From contig JAEYQK010000118.1 of NCBI GenBank assembly GCA_023410055.1, positions 1-64,000 on the forward strand: a DNA stretch of 64,000 nt, read 5' to 3'. The notes below the pieces were generated by a model, which saw only the letters and a program-made list of their open reading frames with translations, did not search any database and had not been told where the DNA came from. The stretch's first letter is position 1. Each line of letters begins with the position of its first letter. Position numbers and translations under genes: made by a program. This DNA is from Acidobacteriota bacterium. GTDB taxonomy: Bacteria; Acidobacteriota; Terriglobia; Terriglobales; Acidobacteriaceae. This document shows positions 1 through 9,304 of the stretch, one piece after another.

Positions 1-1281
1 GGATTGAACGCCGCGCGCAAGCTATCCCGCTATCCCGTTGACGTTACTATCATCGACCGTAAGAACCATCACACGTTCCAGCCTTTGCTGTACCAGGTTG
101 CGACGGCAGGACTATCGCCGGGAGATATTGCGTCGCCGGTTCGTCGTGTGCTGCGCAGAGCACGAAACGTGGAGGTTGTGCTAGGCGAAGTAACGGGCTT
201 TGACCTTGAGAGCCGCCGCGTGTTGTTGAAGGATTTTTCGATTCCTTACGACTATCTTGTTGTTGCCGCGGGTGCTACACACTCCTATTTTGGCCACGAG
301 GAGTGGGCGAAATATGCCCCTGGCCTGAAGACGGTCGAAGATGCAACGGAAATCCGGCGGAAGGTGCTTCTTGCGTTTGAGGCTGCCGAACGCGAGGCGC
401 TATGCTGCGGCAGACATGAACCGATGAACATCGTAGTAATCGGCGGCGGACCGACGGGAGTCGAATTGGCGGGCACGTTAGCCGAGATCACTCGGAAGTC
501 GATGGCGGAGGACTTCCGCCATATCGATCCACGAAAGACGCGTATTCTGCTGATCGAAGCGGGCCCCCGCGTGCTTCCCCACTATTCGGAGGACCTATCG
601 CAATCGGCTCTTCGCCAACTTCAATCGCTTGGTGTCGAAGTAAAGCTATCGACTATGGTTACGCGCGTCGACGAATTTGGTGTGCGCTTCGGAAACGAAT
701 TTCTGCCGACGGCGGTAACGATTTGGGCAGCCGGAGTGGCTGCCAATCCCTTAGGGCGACTTCTAGGTGCTCCAGTGGACAGGCGCGGATTGGTGCAGGT
801 CAATGCGGAGTTGACCATTCCCGGACACCCTGAGGTGTTTGTTGTCGGCGATCTGGCGTCTGCCAAAGACGACAAGGACAACCAACTACCCGGCCTCGCT
901 CCGGTTGCGATTCAACAAGGGCGCTACGTCGCCAAAACTATCGGAGGAGAAATTGAAGGGCACAGCCGTCGAACCTTTCACTACATTGACAAGGGCAGTT
1001 TGGCTACCATCGGGCGCGCTGCAGCGGTTGGACAGATCAAGAATTGGAAGGTTTCGGGGCTGTTTGCCTGGCTGATGTGGCTTTTTGTTCACATCCTGTA
1101 CCTTGTTGGTTTCCGGAACCGGTTGTTGGTGATGATCCAGTGGGCCTGGTCGTATTTCACATATGATCGTAGCGCCCGGCTGATCACCGGTTCGACCGAA
1201 TCCGAACTTGAGAGAAAGGACGAGATGGAACGAAAGCCTGAAGTCCCGATCTTTCCAGCGGGTCCATCAACAGCCGCATAG
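1..1281 (+). CDS. ndh: Type II NADH:quinone dehydrogenase (NDH-2), 5' truncated by window edge
   Basis: This is a single-polypeptide, FAD-dependent NADH dehydrogenase of the NDH-2 family, which passes electrons from NADH to quinone at the membrane surface without pumping protons. The reading frame is open from base 1 (Gly-Leu-Asn-Ala-Ala), so the start and most of the first Rossmann glycine motif lie upstream. The second nucleotide-binding motif (VVIGGGPTGVELAG) is at about nt 430-475, and the FAD-site signature VFVVGDLAS is at about 835-865. The C-terminus carries the hydrophobic helix FAWLMWLFVHILYLVGF and the RNRLLVMIQWAWSYFTYDR region, which are typical NDH-2 membrane-anchoring features. 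The window also holds a multisubunit complex I operon, so the cell probably has both coupled and uncoupled NADH oxidation. Confidence 0.93.
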   Translation, partial: GLNAARKLSRYPVDVTIIDRKNHHTFQPLLYQVATAGLSPGDIASPVRRVLRRARNVEVVLGEVTGFDLESRRVLLKDFSIPYDYLVVAAGATHSYFGHEEWAKYAPGLKTVEDATEIRRKVLLAFEAAEREALCCGRHEPMNIVVIGGGPTGVELAGTLAEITRKSMAEDFRHIDPRKTRILLIEAGPRVLPHYSEDLSQSALRQLQSLGVEVKLSTMVTRVDEFGVRFGNEFLPTAVTIWAAGVAANPLGRLLGAPVDRRGLVQVNAELTIPGHPEVFVVGDLASAKDDKDNQLPGLAPVAIQQGRYVAKTIGGEIEGHSRRTFHYIDKGSLATIGRAAAVGQIKNWKVSGLFAWLMWLFVHILYLVGFRNRLLVMIQWAWSYFTYDRSARLITGSTESELERKDEMERKPEVPIFPAGPSTAA

Positions 1282-1317
1282 TTGATAGAAGTGTCTACGC
1301 GGAACGAGAACTCCCTT

Positions 1318-1323
1318 TATAAT
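1318..1323 (+). promoter_or_regulatory. -10 box (TATAAT) just upstream of the TPR gene
   Basis: TATAAT lies ten bases before the TTG at 1333. No -35 match was found at normal spacing, so this is a -10-only prediction. If used, it would give a nearly leaderless transcript. Confidence 0.4.
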
Positions 1324-1332
1324 CGAGACATC

Positions 1333-2928
1333 TTGAGACGCGTCGGCACAATCATTTCCTCTCTTTTAATTCTGGTTTCGTTTGCCACGGCGCAGACAGC
1401 CGGAAGTGGACCCATAGCCGCACAATCGCGCACGCTTCTGGTATTGCCGTTCGAAAACGCATCGAAAGCGCCTGGGCTTGATTGGATCGGCGAGGCGTTT
1501 TCCGAGATTTTGGGCCAAAGGATGAGTTCGCCATCCCTCTATACGATTGCTCGCGCCGACCGTGTTTATGCTTTCGAGCGTGCTGGCATTCCAGAGAACT
1601 TACGACCTTCGCGGGCCACCCTGTTTCGAATCGCTCAGGACATGGACGCCGATTTCGTCGTCCTCGGGAGCTATAGCTTCGATGGCCAGACGTTCAGCGG
1701 AACGGCGCAATTGCTGGACGTCAAAAGACTCCATCTATCTCCCGAACTGACCGAGTCCGGCCCTCTCGTCAAGATCCTGGAGATGCAGGAGACTCTCTCG
1801 TGGAAGTTGCTGCGCACCATCGATCCGAAATTTTCGGTACCGCGGGCGCAGTTCGCTGCTGCGTCCCCCGCAATTCGGCTCGATGCCTTCGAGAACTACA
1901 TTCGCGGGATGATCGCCAACTCGCGGCAAGAGAAGATTGCGAAGCTGCGTGAAGCTGTCCGCCTGAATCCTCGGTACACGATGGCGATCATGCAACTGGG
2001 CAAGACCTATTTTGCCGCTCGCGAGTATGATTCGGCTGCTTCGTGGTTTACGAAGGTACCGTCCTCGGACGCGGCTGCTCGCGAGGCCAACTTCTATGCG
2101 GGGCTTTCCTACTACTATCTGGGGCAATTCGAGCGCGCTGAGAACGCCTTCAGCTCACTTGCGGAACAGTTCCCTCTCACCCAGGTGTACAACAATCTCG
2201 GCGTAGTTGAAGCTCGAAGAGGTCGCAAGGGGGCTCTTCAGTATTTCAAGAAGGCCGTAGATGCCGATCCGAACGATTCCGACTATCGCTTCAACCTGGG
2301 CCTTGCGCTCTACCGGACGGGTGACACTGCTGGAGCCGTCCGCGAGTTGCGTGAGTCGCTCCGGCTGCGCCCAGGCGACTCAGAAACAATTGGGCTTATC
2401 GATCAGCTTTCCAGACCCGGTGCTGGTGCTTCACGTCAGACGTACGAGCGGATCAAGCGCAACTATGACGAGAGCTCGTTCCGGCAGCTAGCGATGGAAA
2501 TCCAGAACGCGACGGAAATGCGTCTGGCCAAAGCGGACGCAAAGACCCATGCAGCGTATCACCTTGAACATGGGCGCGACCTGCTGGCCCACGGCTTCAA
2601 TTCCGAGGCTGCGCAGGAATTGCAAGAGGCCGCGCAGTTGGACCCGAACAATGCCGAAATCCACGCGGCGCTTGCCGGTGCGTTGGAATCGGGCAGCGAC
2701 CCTACTGCTGCGCGCAGAGAAGCTGAGCAGTCTCTTAAGATCAAGCCGTCCGTAGATGCCTGTCTAGTTCTCGCACGGCTCGATTTGCGAGACAATAGGC
2801 TAGAGGCGGCCTCGCAAAGTGTGGAGCGCGCCCTGTCGCTCGACGCACAAAGCGACGACGCCTTGAAGCTTAAGCAGGCCATCGCAGCCAAGCTGGCTGA
2901 AAGGACTCAGCCGCTGCCACCACAATGA
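1333..2928 (+). CDS. Exported TPR-repeat protein
   Basis: This is a 531-residue protein with an N-terminal signal peptide (MRRVGTIISSLLILVSFATAQ) followed by a FlgO/TolB-N-like segment (LLVLPFENASKAPGLDWIGEAF). From about residue 190 to the end there are several tetratricopeptide units, for example around AIMQLGKTYFAAREYDSAASW and YRFNLGLALYRTGDTAGAV. TPR arrays usually act as protein-docking scaffolds, and no catalytic domain is visible. The frame is open back to the ndh stop (TTG at 1282), but the signal peptide fits best with the TTG at 1333, immediately after a TATAAT box. The stop overlaps the start of the NfeD gene (ATGA), so the two are probably co-translated. The substrate or partner is unknown. 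Confidence 0.8.
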   Translation: MRRVGTIISSLLILVSFATAQTAGSGPIAAQSRTLLVLPFENASKAPGLDWIGEAFSEILGQRMSSPSLYTIARADRVYAFERAGIPENLRPSRATLFRIAQDMDADFVVLGSYSFDGQTFSGTAQLLDVKRLHLSPELTESGPLVKILEMQETLSWKLLRTIDPKFSVPRAQFAAASPAIRLDAFENYIRGMIANSRQEKIAKLREAVRLNPRYTMAIMQLGKTYFAAREYDSAASWFTKVPSSDAAAREANFYAGLSYYYLGQFERAENAFSSLAEQFPLTQVYNNLGVVEARRGRKGALQYFKKAVDADPNDSDYRFNLGLALYRTGDTAGAVRELRESLRLRPGDSETIGLIDQLSRPGAGASRQTYERIKRNYDESSFRQLAMEIQNATEMRLAKADAKTHAAYHLEHGRDLLAHGFNSEAAQELQEAAQLDPNNAEIHAALAGALESGSDPTAARREAEQSLKIKPSVDACLVLARLDLRDNRLEAASQSVERALSLDAQSDDALKLKQAIAAKLAERTQPLPPQ

Positions 2929-4265
2929 GATATGACGCGCTTCGCCGTTCGCTGTCTCTTCTGATCATCGTGCTGGCGGTTGCGCTTTTCGCCGTTATCC
3001 CCGCCAGCGCTGAAATCGTCAAGGTCACTCTGGACAACGACGAAATTCAGCCCGTCACGGACGAATACATCAGCCGAGCAATTGATCACGCTGCCCAAGT
3101 CAAAGCCTCTGCCGTTTTGATCGAACTGCGCACTCCCGGCGGACTTGAGACGAGCATGCGACATATCGTTGAGAAGATTCTAAATTCGCCTGTGCCCGTG
3201 ATCGTGTATGTGGCCCCCAGCGGTGGACGGGCAGCATCGGCTGGATTCTTCATTCTGCAAGCTGCGGATGTCGCCGCTATGGCTCCCGGAACAAATACTG
3301 GTTCAGCACATCCGGTCAAGATCAGCGGAGCGGACATTCCGGGCGATATGCGAAAGAAGGTGGAAAACGACTCAGCGGCGTTTCTGCGTTCGTATGTGTC
3401 GAAGCGAGGACGTAACGTGGAACTGGCAGAGTCAGCGATTCGCGAATCGAAGGCGTGGAGCGCCGATGAAGCACTCAAAGAGAAGCTGATTGATGTCGTT
3501 GCCGCAGATCAGAGCGATCTGTTCAAGCAATTGCAGGGGCGCGCGATTACCCGGTTTAGCGGAGGCAAGGTTGAACTGAACCTAGTCGGACAGCCTGTCA
3601 GCGACTTTCAAATGACGCTCAAGCAGCGGGTGCAGAACTTCATTCTTGACCCTAATATCGCGTTTATTCTGCTTGCCGTCGGACTGCTGGCCCTCTATGC
3701 GGAGTTCAACCACCCGGGAGCGGTGATTCCGGGCGTCGTAGGCGGAATATGCATTTTGCTTGCCGTGTTCGCTCTCAATGTACTTCCGACGAGGTTGGGC
3801 GGCATCGTTCTCATCCTTGCTGCCTTCGTCTTCTTCGCGCTTGAGGCGAAATTTACGAGTCATGGGTTGCTCACTGTCGGCGGCATTGCTTGCATGGTTG
3901 TTGGAGCTTTGCTCCTTATCGACTCACCGATGCCGGAGATGCGGGTAAAGCTCATTACAGCTCTTGCGGTCAGCGTTCCACTCGGAGTGATAACGGCATT
4001 TCTCATGAGCATCGCTCTGCGGGCGCGTCGCAATAAGGTCGCGACGGGTGTGCAAGGACTGATCGGCGAAATTGGAGTCACACGTTCCCGACTCGTGCCG
4101 CAAGGAAAAGTATTCGTTCGGGGAGAGCTTTGGGATGCAATTTCCCCAGTCGAAGTGGCCGAGGGCGACCGGATTGTTATCCGCGCTGTTGAAGGCCTGA
4201 CGCTACGGGTTGAGCCAATTTCCGCTGCGCAACTCAGTCAGCAACAGTTGCACGTGAAAAGCTGA
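2925..4265 (+). CDS. NfeD-family membrane-bound serine protease (ClpP class)
   Basis: This 446-residue protein has a signal peptide, then a ClpP/S49-type protease domain with LRTPGGLETSMRHIV and the nucleophile region GGRAASAGFF (Ser near residue 107), followed by about four membrane helices (residues 235-370) and a C-terminal OB-fold NfeD domain. Long NfeD proteins cleave stomatin-type proteins and are usually encoded next to them. The gene directly downstream encodes a slipin, which supports a functional pair in membrane quality control. The start overlaps the upstream stop as ATGA. Confidence 0.9.
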   Translation: MRYDALRRSLSLLIIVLAVALFAVIPASAEIVKVTLDNDEIQPVTDEYISRAIDHAAQVKASAVLIELRTPGGLETSMRHIVEKILNSPVPVIVYVAPSGGRAASAGFFILQAADVAAMAPGTNTGSAHPVKISGADIPGDMRKKVENDSAAFLRSYVSKRGRNVELAESAIRESKAWSADEALKEKLIDVVAADQSDLFKQLQGRAITRFSGGKVELNLVGQPVSDFQMTLKQRVQNFILDPNIAFILLAVGLLALYAEFNHPGAVIPGVVGGICILLAVFALNVLPTRLGGIVLILAAFVFFALEAKFTSHGLLTVGGIACMVVGALLLIDSPMPEMRVKLITALAVSVPLGVITAFLMSIALRARRNKVATGVQGLIGEIGVTRSRLVPQGKVFVRGELWDAISPVEVAEGDRIVIRAVEGLTLRVEPISAAQLSQQQLHVKS

Positions 4266-4288
4266 TAGCAAAAAGCCGCAGTTCTCGC

Positions 4289-4294
4289 TACAAT
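4289..4294 (+). promoter_or_regulatory. -10 box (TACAAT) upstream of the slipin gene
   Basis: The context TCGCTACAATC resembles TCGCTATAATC upstream of ygfZ at 52028. It lies 42 bases before the slipin ATG, in the intergenic gap. No clear -35 element is seen. Confidence 0.35.
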
Positions 4295-4336
4295 CCGCCG
4301 CAGCTACAGTTTGAATGAATTCGTACCGGAGGCAAA

Positions 4337-5137
4337 ATGGAACTCTCCTGGTTAACCGTCGTCCCGATTGTAATCGTGGGCCTCTACATCCTTAATTCCA
4401 TCAAAATTCTGAAGGAATACGAGCGGGGTGTCATCTTCAGGCTTGGCCGTGTGCTTGGTCAGCCGAAGGGTCCCGGAATTATTCTCGTGTTCGCTCCAAT
4501 CGATACGATCGTGCGTATTTCGCTTCGGCAGGAAGCGCTGGAAGTCCCGTCGCAGGACATCATCACGCGCGATAACGTCACCCTGAAGGTAAATGCCGTT
4601 ATCTTTCTGCGTGTGATCGATCCACGTAGAGCCGTGATTGAAGTCTCGAATTATCTTTACCAGACTTCGCAATTTGCTCAAACGACGCTGCGCTCTGTGC
4701 TAGGCGAAGTCGATCTCGACGAACTGCTTGCGCACCGCGACAAGATCAACCTTCGACTGCAATCGATCCTCGACCAGCACACGGATCCATGGGGCGTGAA
4801 GGTCACTAACGTCGAGGTCAAGCAAGTCGATATGCCCGAGTCGATGCTGCGTGCAATGGCGAAGCAGGCTGAAGCCGAGCGCGAACGGCGGTCGAAGATC
4901 ATCCACGCTGAAGGCGAATTTTCGGCCGCGCAGCGTCTGGTCGATGCCGCTCACTTGCTCTCCAGCGAACCGGCCAGCATTCAGCTTCGGTATCTGCAGA
5001 CGCTGACCGAGATCGGCGTTGAGAAGAACACGACCATTGTCTTCCCGCTCCCGATCAATCTGCTGGACAGCCTGAACAAACTCGTGAGCGCCGGGTCCAG
5101 CACAACACCCGCTGTTCCATCGGAACCGGCCAAGTAG
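4337..5137 (+). CDS. Slipin / stomatin-like SPFH (band 7) protein
   Basis: This 266-residue protein has one N-terminal membrane helix (about residues 5-22), then the SPFH domain starting at KEYERGVIFRLGRVLG and including RQEALEVPSQDIITRDNVTLKVNAV. A charged helical segment (EAERERRSKIIHAEGEF) follows and probably supports oligomerisation. The ATG at 4337 has a strong Shine-Dalgarno (GGAGG) six bases upstream. Slipins form membrane-bound oligomers and are the typical partner or substrate of long NfeD proteases such as the neighbour at 2925-4265. Confidence 0.93.
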   Translation: MELSWLTVVPIVIVGLYILNSIKILKEYERGVIFRLGRVLGQPKGPGIILVFAPIDTIVRISLRQEALEVPSQDIITRDNVTLKVNAVIFLRVIDPRRAVIEVSNYLYQTSQFAQTTLRSVLGEVDLDELLAHRDKINLRLQSILDQHTDPWGVKVTNVEVKQVDMPESMLRAMAKQAEAERERRSKIIHAEGEFSAAQRLVDAAHLLSSEPASIQLRYLQTLTEIGVEKNTTIVFPLPINLLDSLNKLVSAGSSTTPAVPSEPAK

Positions 5138-5158
5138 TAAGGGCTCAACGTCAACATC

Positions 5159-5187
5159 GTGGGACCAGAACTCCGGGCTGGTCCCAC
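5159..5187 (+). terminator. 10-bp perfect hairpin between slipin and SPOR genes
   Basis: GTGGGACCAG (5159-5168) and CTGGTCCCAC (5178-5187) pair perfectly around a 9-nt loop. There is no T-run after it, so it may be a transcript-stabilising or attenuating hairpin rather than an intrinsic terminator. It argues against starting the SPOR gene at the GTG within the hairpin. Confidence 0.5.
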
Positions 5188-5215
5188 ACAAAAGCAGGGA
5201 TCAGTGCAATCGCTT

Positions 5216-5863
5216 ATGTCGGATCAACAAGACGATACCGAGATTTCTTTAGGAACAGGCAAGTTACTACTTGTGTTTTTCGGACTCGCTGTTCTTTGCG
5301 GTGGATTCTTCGGGGTCGGGTACATGATTGGCAAGAACTCGGCCGCACCGCAACAAACGCTGGCGGACAGCACGACGCAGGCGCCTATGCCCGGCGCGAA
5401 GCCATCTTCTGCACTGGGCAACAATGGCGCCAACCCGGAGCCCCAGGATTGCGCTGCCCCGGGCACTTGCGAACAGCAGCCTGCTGCCGGAACCACACCG
5501 TTTTACGACAGCGTTGGCGACAAGAACGTAACGCCGAAGCTGGAACCTGCGACTGCCCCGCCGCAACCAGCGCCTTCAGAGAAGCCAGTGGGTGCCTCGC
5601 CCGAGGCAGCCAAGCCGAGTTCAGCTTCTTCCGCACCCGGTTCTGGATTCATCGTGCAAGTTGCAGCCGTCTCGAAGCAGCAGGACGCTGATTCCCTAGT
5701 GAGCGCGCTGCGAAAGAAGCAGTACCCGGTCTTTGTGACCAGAAATCCGGCCCTGGACAAACTCTTTCATGTTCAAGCCGGCCCCTTCTCGGAGTTCAAA
5801 GAAGCTGAGTCAATCAAGGCTCGGCTGATCAACGATGGGTATAGCCCGATCCTGAAACGGTAG
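5216..5863 (+). CDS. SPOR-domain membrane protein
   Basis: This 215-residue protein begins MSDQQDDTEISLGTG, then has one membrane helix (LLLVFFGLAVLCGGFFGVGYMIG). A long Pro/Ala-rich linker follows, and a C-terminal SPOR domain begins at about GFIVQVAAVSKQQDADSLVSALR. SPOR domains bind denuded glycan strands of peptidoglycan at division septa, so the protein is probably anchored in the inner membrane with its domain in the periplasm. An upstream in-frame GTG (5159) sits inside a hairpin, so ATG 5216 is preferred; GTG 5204, closer to an AGGGA box, is an alternative. Confidence 0.82.
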   Translation: MSDQQDDTEISLGTGKLLLVFFGLAVLCGGFFGVGYMIGKNSAAPQQTLADSTTQAPMPGAKPSSALGNNGANPEPQDCAAPGTCEQQPAAGTTPFYDSVGDKNVTPKLEPATAPPQPAPSEKPVGASPEAAKPSSASSAPGSGFIVQVAAVSKQQDADSLVSALRKKQYPVFVTRNPALDKLFHVQAGPFSEFKEAESIKARLINDGYSPILKR

Positions 5864-5880
5864 TTTTGTGAACGCAAATG

Positions 5881-5909
5881 GATAGGGTCTCCGAAGTGGA
5901 GGCCCTATC
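5881..5909. terminator. Bidirectional hairpin between convergent SPOR gene and glgC
   Basis: GATAGGGTCTCC (5881-5892) pairs with GGAGGCCCTATC (5898-5909) through 12 positions, one being a wobble, around the loop GAAGT. It sits between two convergent genes and could stop transcription from both sides, although T-runs are weak. Confidence 0.6.
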
Positions 5910-5929
5910 AGTCTGGGACAATTCCGGTG

Positions 5930-7180
<1,251 letters not shown>

Positions 7181-7275
7181 GGCTTCGTCCGACTATGACT
7201 TAATTGAGCGTGGATCGATAAAAGGAGACGCTTGAAATGCCTACAACTTCTTTCGATAGTAGCACATAGAACAAA

Positions 7276-7296
7276 AGAGCGGCTCATCGCCGCTCT
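7276..7296 (-). terminator. Intrinsic terminator after the 95-aa gene
   Basis: On the minus strand AGAGCGGC pairs with GCCGCTCT around GATGA and is followed by TTTGTTCT. It lies just past the stop of the gene at 7318-7605 and ahead of glgC. Confidence 0.65.
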
Positions 7297-7317
7297 CGTC
7301 AGCGTATCGATAACCAA

Positions 7318-7605
7318 CTATGCCGCGTCGTCTATGGTTATGCGCAGGGACTTCAGGAATTTCACGTCCTGAGCGCTGACCTTCAGCTCGGGTTCGCTCT
7401 TGCCGGACTTCACGAGCGTGGGTTTGGCAGCCGTCTTCGCTTCTTCGCGCTTGTTGAACCCAATCGTAGCCTCCAGAACAAGAAAAACGTCGTAGCCGCT
7501 ACCCTTAATTTTGGAGATTACTTCCGAAATCTGCTCTGATTCGGCGAGCGATTCGTTGATCGCCTCGCCAAGCTCTTTCATGAGTTGTTTCAGGCGCTGA
7601 TTCAC
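7318..7605 (-). CDS. Hypothetical 95-aa protein
   Basis: A small, charged protein of unknown function is encoded here. The N-terminal half is predicted to be helical (RLKQLMKELGEAINESLAES) and is followed by a short hydrophobic stretch (DVFLVLEATIGF) and a Lys/Glu-rich tail. No signal peptide, membrane helix or known motif is visible. The GTG start at 7605 has a purine-rich GGGGGAG box at good spacing, and a terminator follows the stop, which supports it as a real gene. It is divergent from the small membrane protein at 7696. Confidence 0.6.
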   Translation of the reverse strand: MNQRLKQLMKELGEAINESLAESEQISEVISKIKGSGYDVFLVLEATIGFNKREEAKTAAKPTLVKSGKSEPELKVSAQDVKFLKSLRITIDDAA

Positions 7606-7695
7606 GGCTCCCCCTGCAAACGTTTGATGCGAGGCTCGGACATCAAGTTTCGTTCTAATGCGCTCCGGTGCCAGATGTGCTGATAAACTGTTGCC

Positions 7696-8034
7696 GTGGC
7701 AGAGCCTCCATCAAGCATCGCTGGAACGTTGGGCCGCATGGCTGGAAGTCGGAGCGCGCGACAAAAGGTATTAGGCGCATTCTGGTCAGCGACGACCTCG
7801 ACCATCCGCACCTTCGGTCGCGTTCTTCACACTCTTTTTCTCGAAGTGACGGGCCTGCTCTTCACGGTTCTGATGATCGGCTTCATCAGCGTAACTCTCC
7901 GCGAGTATCACAAGTACCAAGCTGGTACTGCTCCCGCGTTTAAGGTTGCATTGGCCGGCTTCTTCGGAGTTATGTTCTTTTGGTTCGGAATCACATCCTT
8001 TTGGCGCGCAAGAAGGCGCAAGTCACGCAAGTGA
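7696..8034 (+). CDS. Hypothetical small membrane protein
   Basis: This 112-residue protein has two strongly hydrophobic segments, VLHTLFLEVTGLLFTVLMIGFISV and VALAGFFGVMFFWFGITSFW, separated by a short loop (REYHKYQAGTAPAFK). It ends in a basic tail (RARRRKSRK), suggesting an inner-membrane protein with a cytosolic C-terminus. No function can be assigned. The GTG start at 7696 follows a GATAAACT element by about seven bases, so translation may start near the 5' end of the message. Confidence 0.6.
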   Translation: MAEPPSSIAGTLGRMAGSRSARQKVLGAFWSATTSTIRTFGRVLHTLFLEVTGLLFTVLMIGFISVTLREYHKYQAGTAPAFKVALAGFFGVMFFWFGITSFWRARRRKSRK

Positions 8035-8060
8035 CTGCACACCTCAACACCTGCGCACGC

Positions 8061-8324
8061 CTAGCTGACTTTCCGTGGCAGAATCTGGTGATCCTGTATA
8101 ACGAACCAAGCGGAACACCGATCAGAGCCGCAGAGTATGGGAACGAGACCTGCAACCTGCTTGCGGGTGACTAGTCCTAGCGTTCCGCAAGAGGGACACG
8201 CTAATACGGCCCAGTAAGGATCTTCCTTCTCGCCTTCTTCTCCGGCATTCTCGAGCACAAATAAAGTGCCTGGATGCATGAGTTCCGGTATCCATTCGTT
8301 CAGGATGTCGAGTTCCGCAACCAT
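8061..8324 (-). CDS. Hypothetical zinc-ribbon protein
   Basis: This 87-residue protein has a CPSCG knuckle followed about 20 residues later by CGSDRC, a likely metal-binding ribbon. The ATG at 8324 has a near-ideal Shine-Dalgarno (GGAGGTGACT), so it is preferred over an in-frame upstream codon at 8366 that would overlap merR. It lies just downstream of the MerR regulator on the same strand and is probably co-transcribed with it. Function is unknown. Confidence 0.65.
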   Translation of the reverse strand: MVAELDILNEWIPELMHPGTLFVLENAGEEGEKEDPYWAVLACPSCGTLGLVTRKQVAGLVPILCGSDRCSAWFVIQDHQILPRKVS

Positions 8325-8362
8325 AGTCACCTCCGTCCGACGAAATAGAGCGTCTGGCGGGT

Positions 8363-8941
8363 TCACAGCATTCGTCCGCGGCGAAAAGCCACCGAGGACA
8401 CAGGCCCGGTACGGGTAGCACCCCGCGCCGGCGTTGCATCAAAGACCTTCTTGCCAATGGCCTTGTCTTTCGGAACCGCGCGAGACCCGTCTCTGGATTG
8501 CCACGACTGAGGCGCAACAGGGGCTTCGGCGAGTATCTGAGGCATCACCTGGAGCACCGTGTCGCTGAGGCATATGGTCAGCATCGGCTGTCGCGAGTTC
8601 TTTAAGATGTCGATGATCTGTTTGGTCGACGTTTCCAGAAAAATGTGGGTACCGTCGGTTAACAGGTGGCAGTCTGAACCGGCAGCAACGGTCTCGACGA
8701 GTCGCTTACCGATTTCCTTCTGCAAATAGCGCATCACTTGACGGACGCGTTGCAGAGAGAATCCTCGATTTCGAAGCTCGCAAATAATCGCTACTTCCGC
8801 TAGATTTTCAGGAGAGTAGAGTCGACGATGACCTTCACGAAGAGGCACGACAATGCCACGCTCGTCCCACCATTGCAGTTGGCGCGGCGTGATGCCGGTG
8901 AGACTTACAACTTCCCCGGATGTGAACCGATGATCCGTCAC
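8363..8941 (-). CDS. MerR-family transcriptional regulator
   Basis: This 192-residue DNA-binding regulator has an N-terminal winged helix-turn-helix (SGEVVSLTGITPRQLQWWDERGIV), the wing GHRRLYSPENLAEV, and the RNRGFSLQRVRQVMRYLQ helix, all in residues 1-75. The remaining part has no cysteine-rich metal site like that of classical metal sensors, so the effector is unknown. Upstream is a palindrome plus a third half-site (8971-9000) overlapping a predicted promoter, which suggests autoregulation. Confidence 0.88.
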   Translation of the reverse strand: MTDHRFTSGEVVSLTGITPRQLQWWDERGIVVPLREGHRRLYSPENLAEVAIICELRNRGFSLQRVRQVMRYLQKEIGKRLVETVAAGSDCHLLTDGTHIFLETSTKQIIDILKNSRQPMLTICLSDTVLQVMPQILAEAPVAPQSWQSRDGSRAVPKDKAIGKKVFDATPARGATRTGPVSSVAFRRGRML

Positions 8942-8970
8942 CTGAGCATGGCCCCCGGGTCGAACAAATC

Positions 8971-9000
8971 AAACATTCCACAGAATGTTTGAAACATTCT
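8971..9000. promoter_or_regulatory. Operator-like repeats (AAACATTC) upstream of merR
   Basis: AAACATTC (8971-8978), CACA, GAATGTTT (8983-8990) form a perfect 8-4-8 palindrome. A third copy, AAACATTC, follows at 8992-8999. The block is 30 bases before the merR start and overlaps the predicted -10 box, fitting a repressor or activator site. Confidence 0.6.
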
Positions 9001-9023
9001 GGCACTAAATTGTTAGATGTCAA
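8996..9023 (-). promoter_or_regulatory. Predicted sigma-70 promoter of merR
   Basis: On the minus strand TTGACA (9023-9018) is followed after 16 bases by CAGAAT (9001-8996). The -10 box overlaps the operator repeats. Confidence 0.5.
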
Positions 9024-9057
9024 GAAAGAAGCTGATGTCGAAGTTATGGCTAGAAAT

Positions 9058-9264
9058 CTAGAGGGAGCCGCCGCCAACAAAATGAACGATCTCGAGACGG
9101 TCGCCTTCGTGGATGGAAGTTGATTCCCACTTGGCCCGCGGAACAATTTCACGATTGAGTTCGACGGCAACCCGGTCAGACTTGGTTCCAAGATGCTCGA
9201 CGAGAGCGGCTACATTGGCCAAAGGCGGGCATTCCTTGTCTTGTCCATTGATGAGAAGTCGCAT
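9058..9264 (-). CDS. thiS: Sulfur carrier protein ThiS with a two-residue C-terminal tail
   Basis: ThiS is a small ubiquitin-fold carrier; its C-terminal glycine is adenylated and converted to a thiocarboxylate that supplies sulfur for the thiazole ring of thiamine. The 68-residue protein has the family pattern LLINGQ..., VAVELNREIVPRAKW and the final strand RLEIVHFVGGG. The frame continues with Ser-Leu before the TAG, so the glycines are not terminal as they are in most ThiS proteins; removal of the tail would be needed before activation. No other thiamine gene is adjacent in the window. It lies upstream of merR on the same strand. Confidence 0.85.
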   Translation of the reverse strand: MRLLINGQDKECPPLANVAALVEHLGTKSDRVAVELNREIVPRAKWESTSIHEGDRLEIVHFVGGGSL

Positions 9265-9304
9265 AGGTAGAACATAAACCTAGGTAGCCGAACCAGTAAA
9301 GACG

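Noticed and set aside
1282..1332. TTG at 1282 as start of the TPR gene
   Set aside because: It adds a polar stretch before the signal peptide and would lie upstream of the TATAAT box; TTG 1333 fits better.
7602..7811. 69-codon minus-strand ORF antisense to the small membrane protein
   Set aside because: It overlaps the better supported gene at 7696 and has no motif; its stop only happens to overlap the start at 7605.
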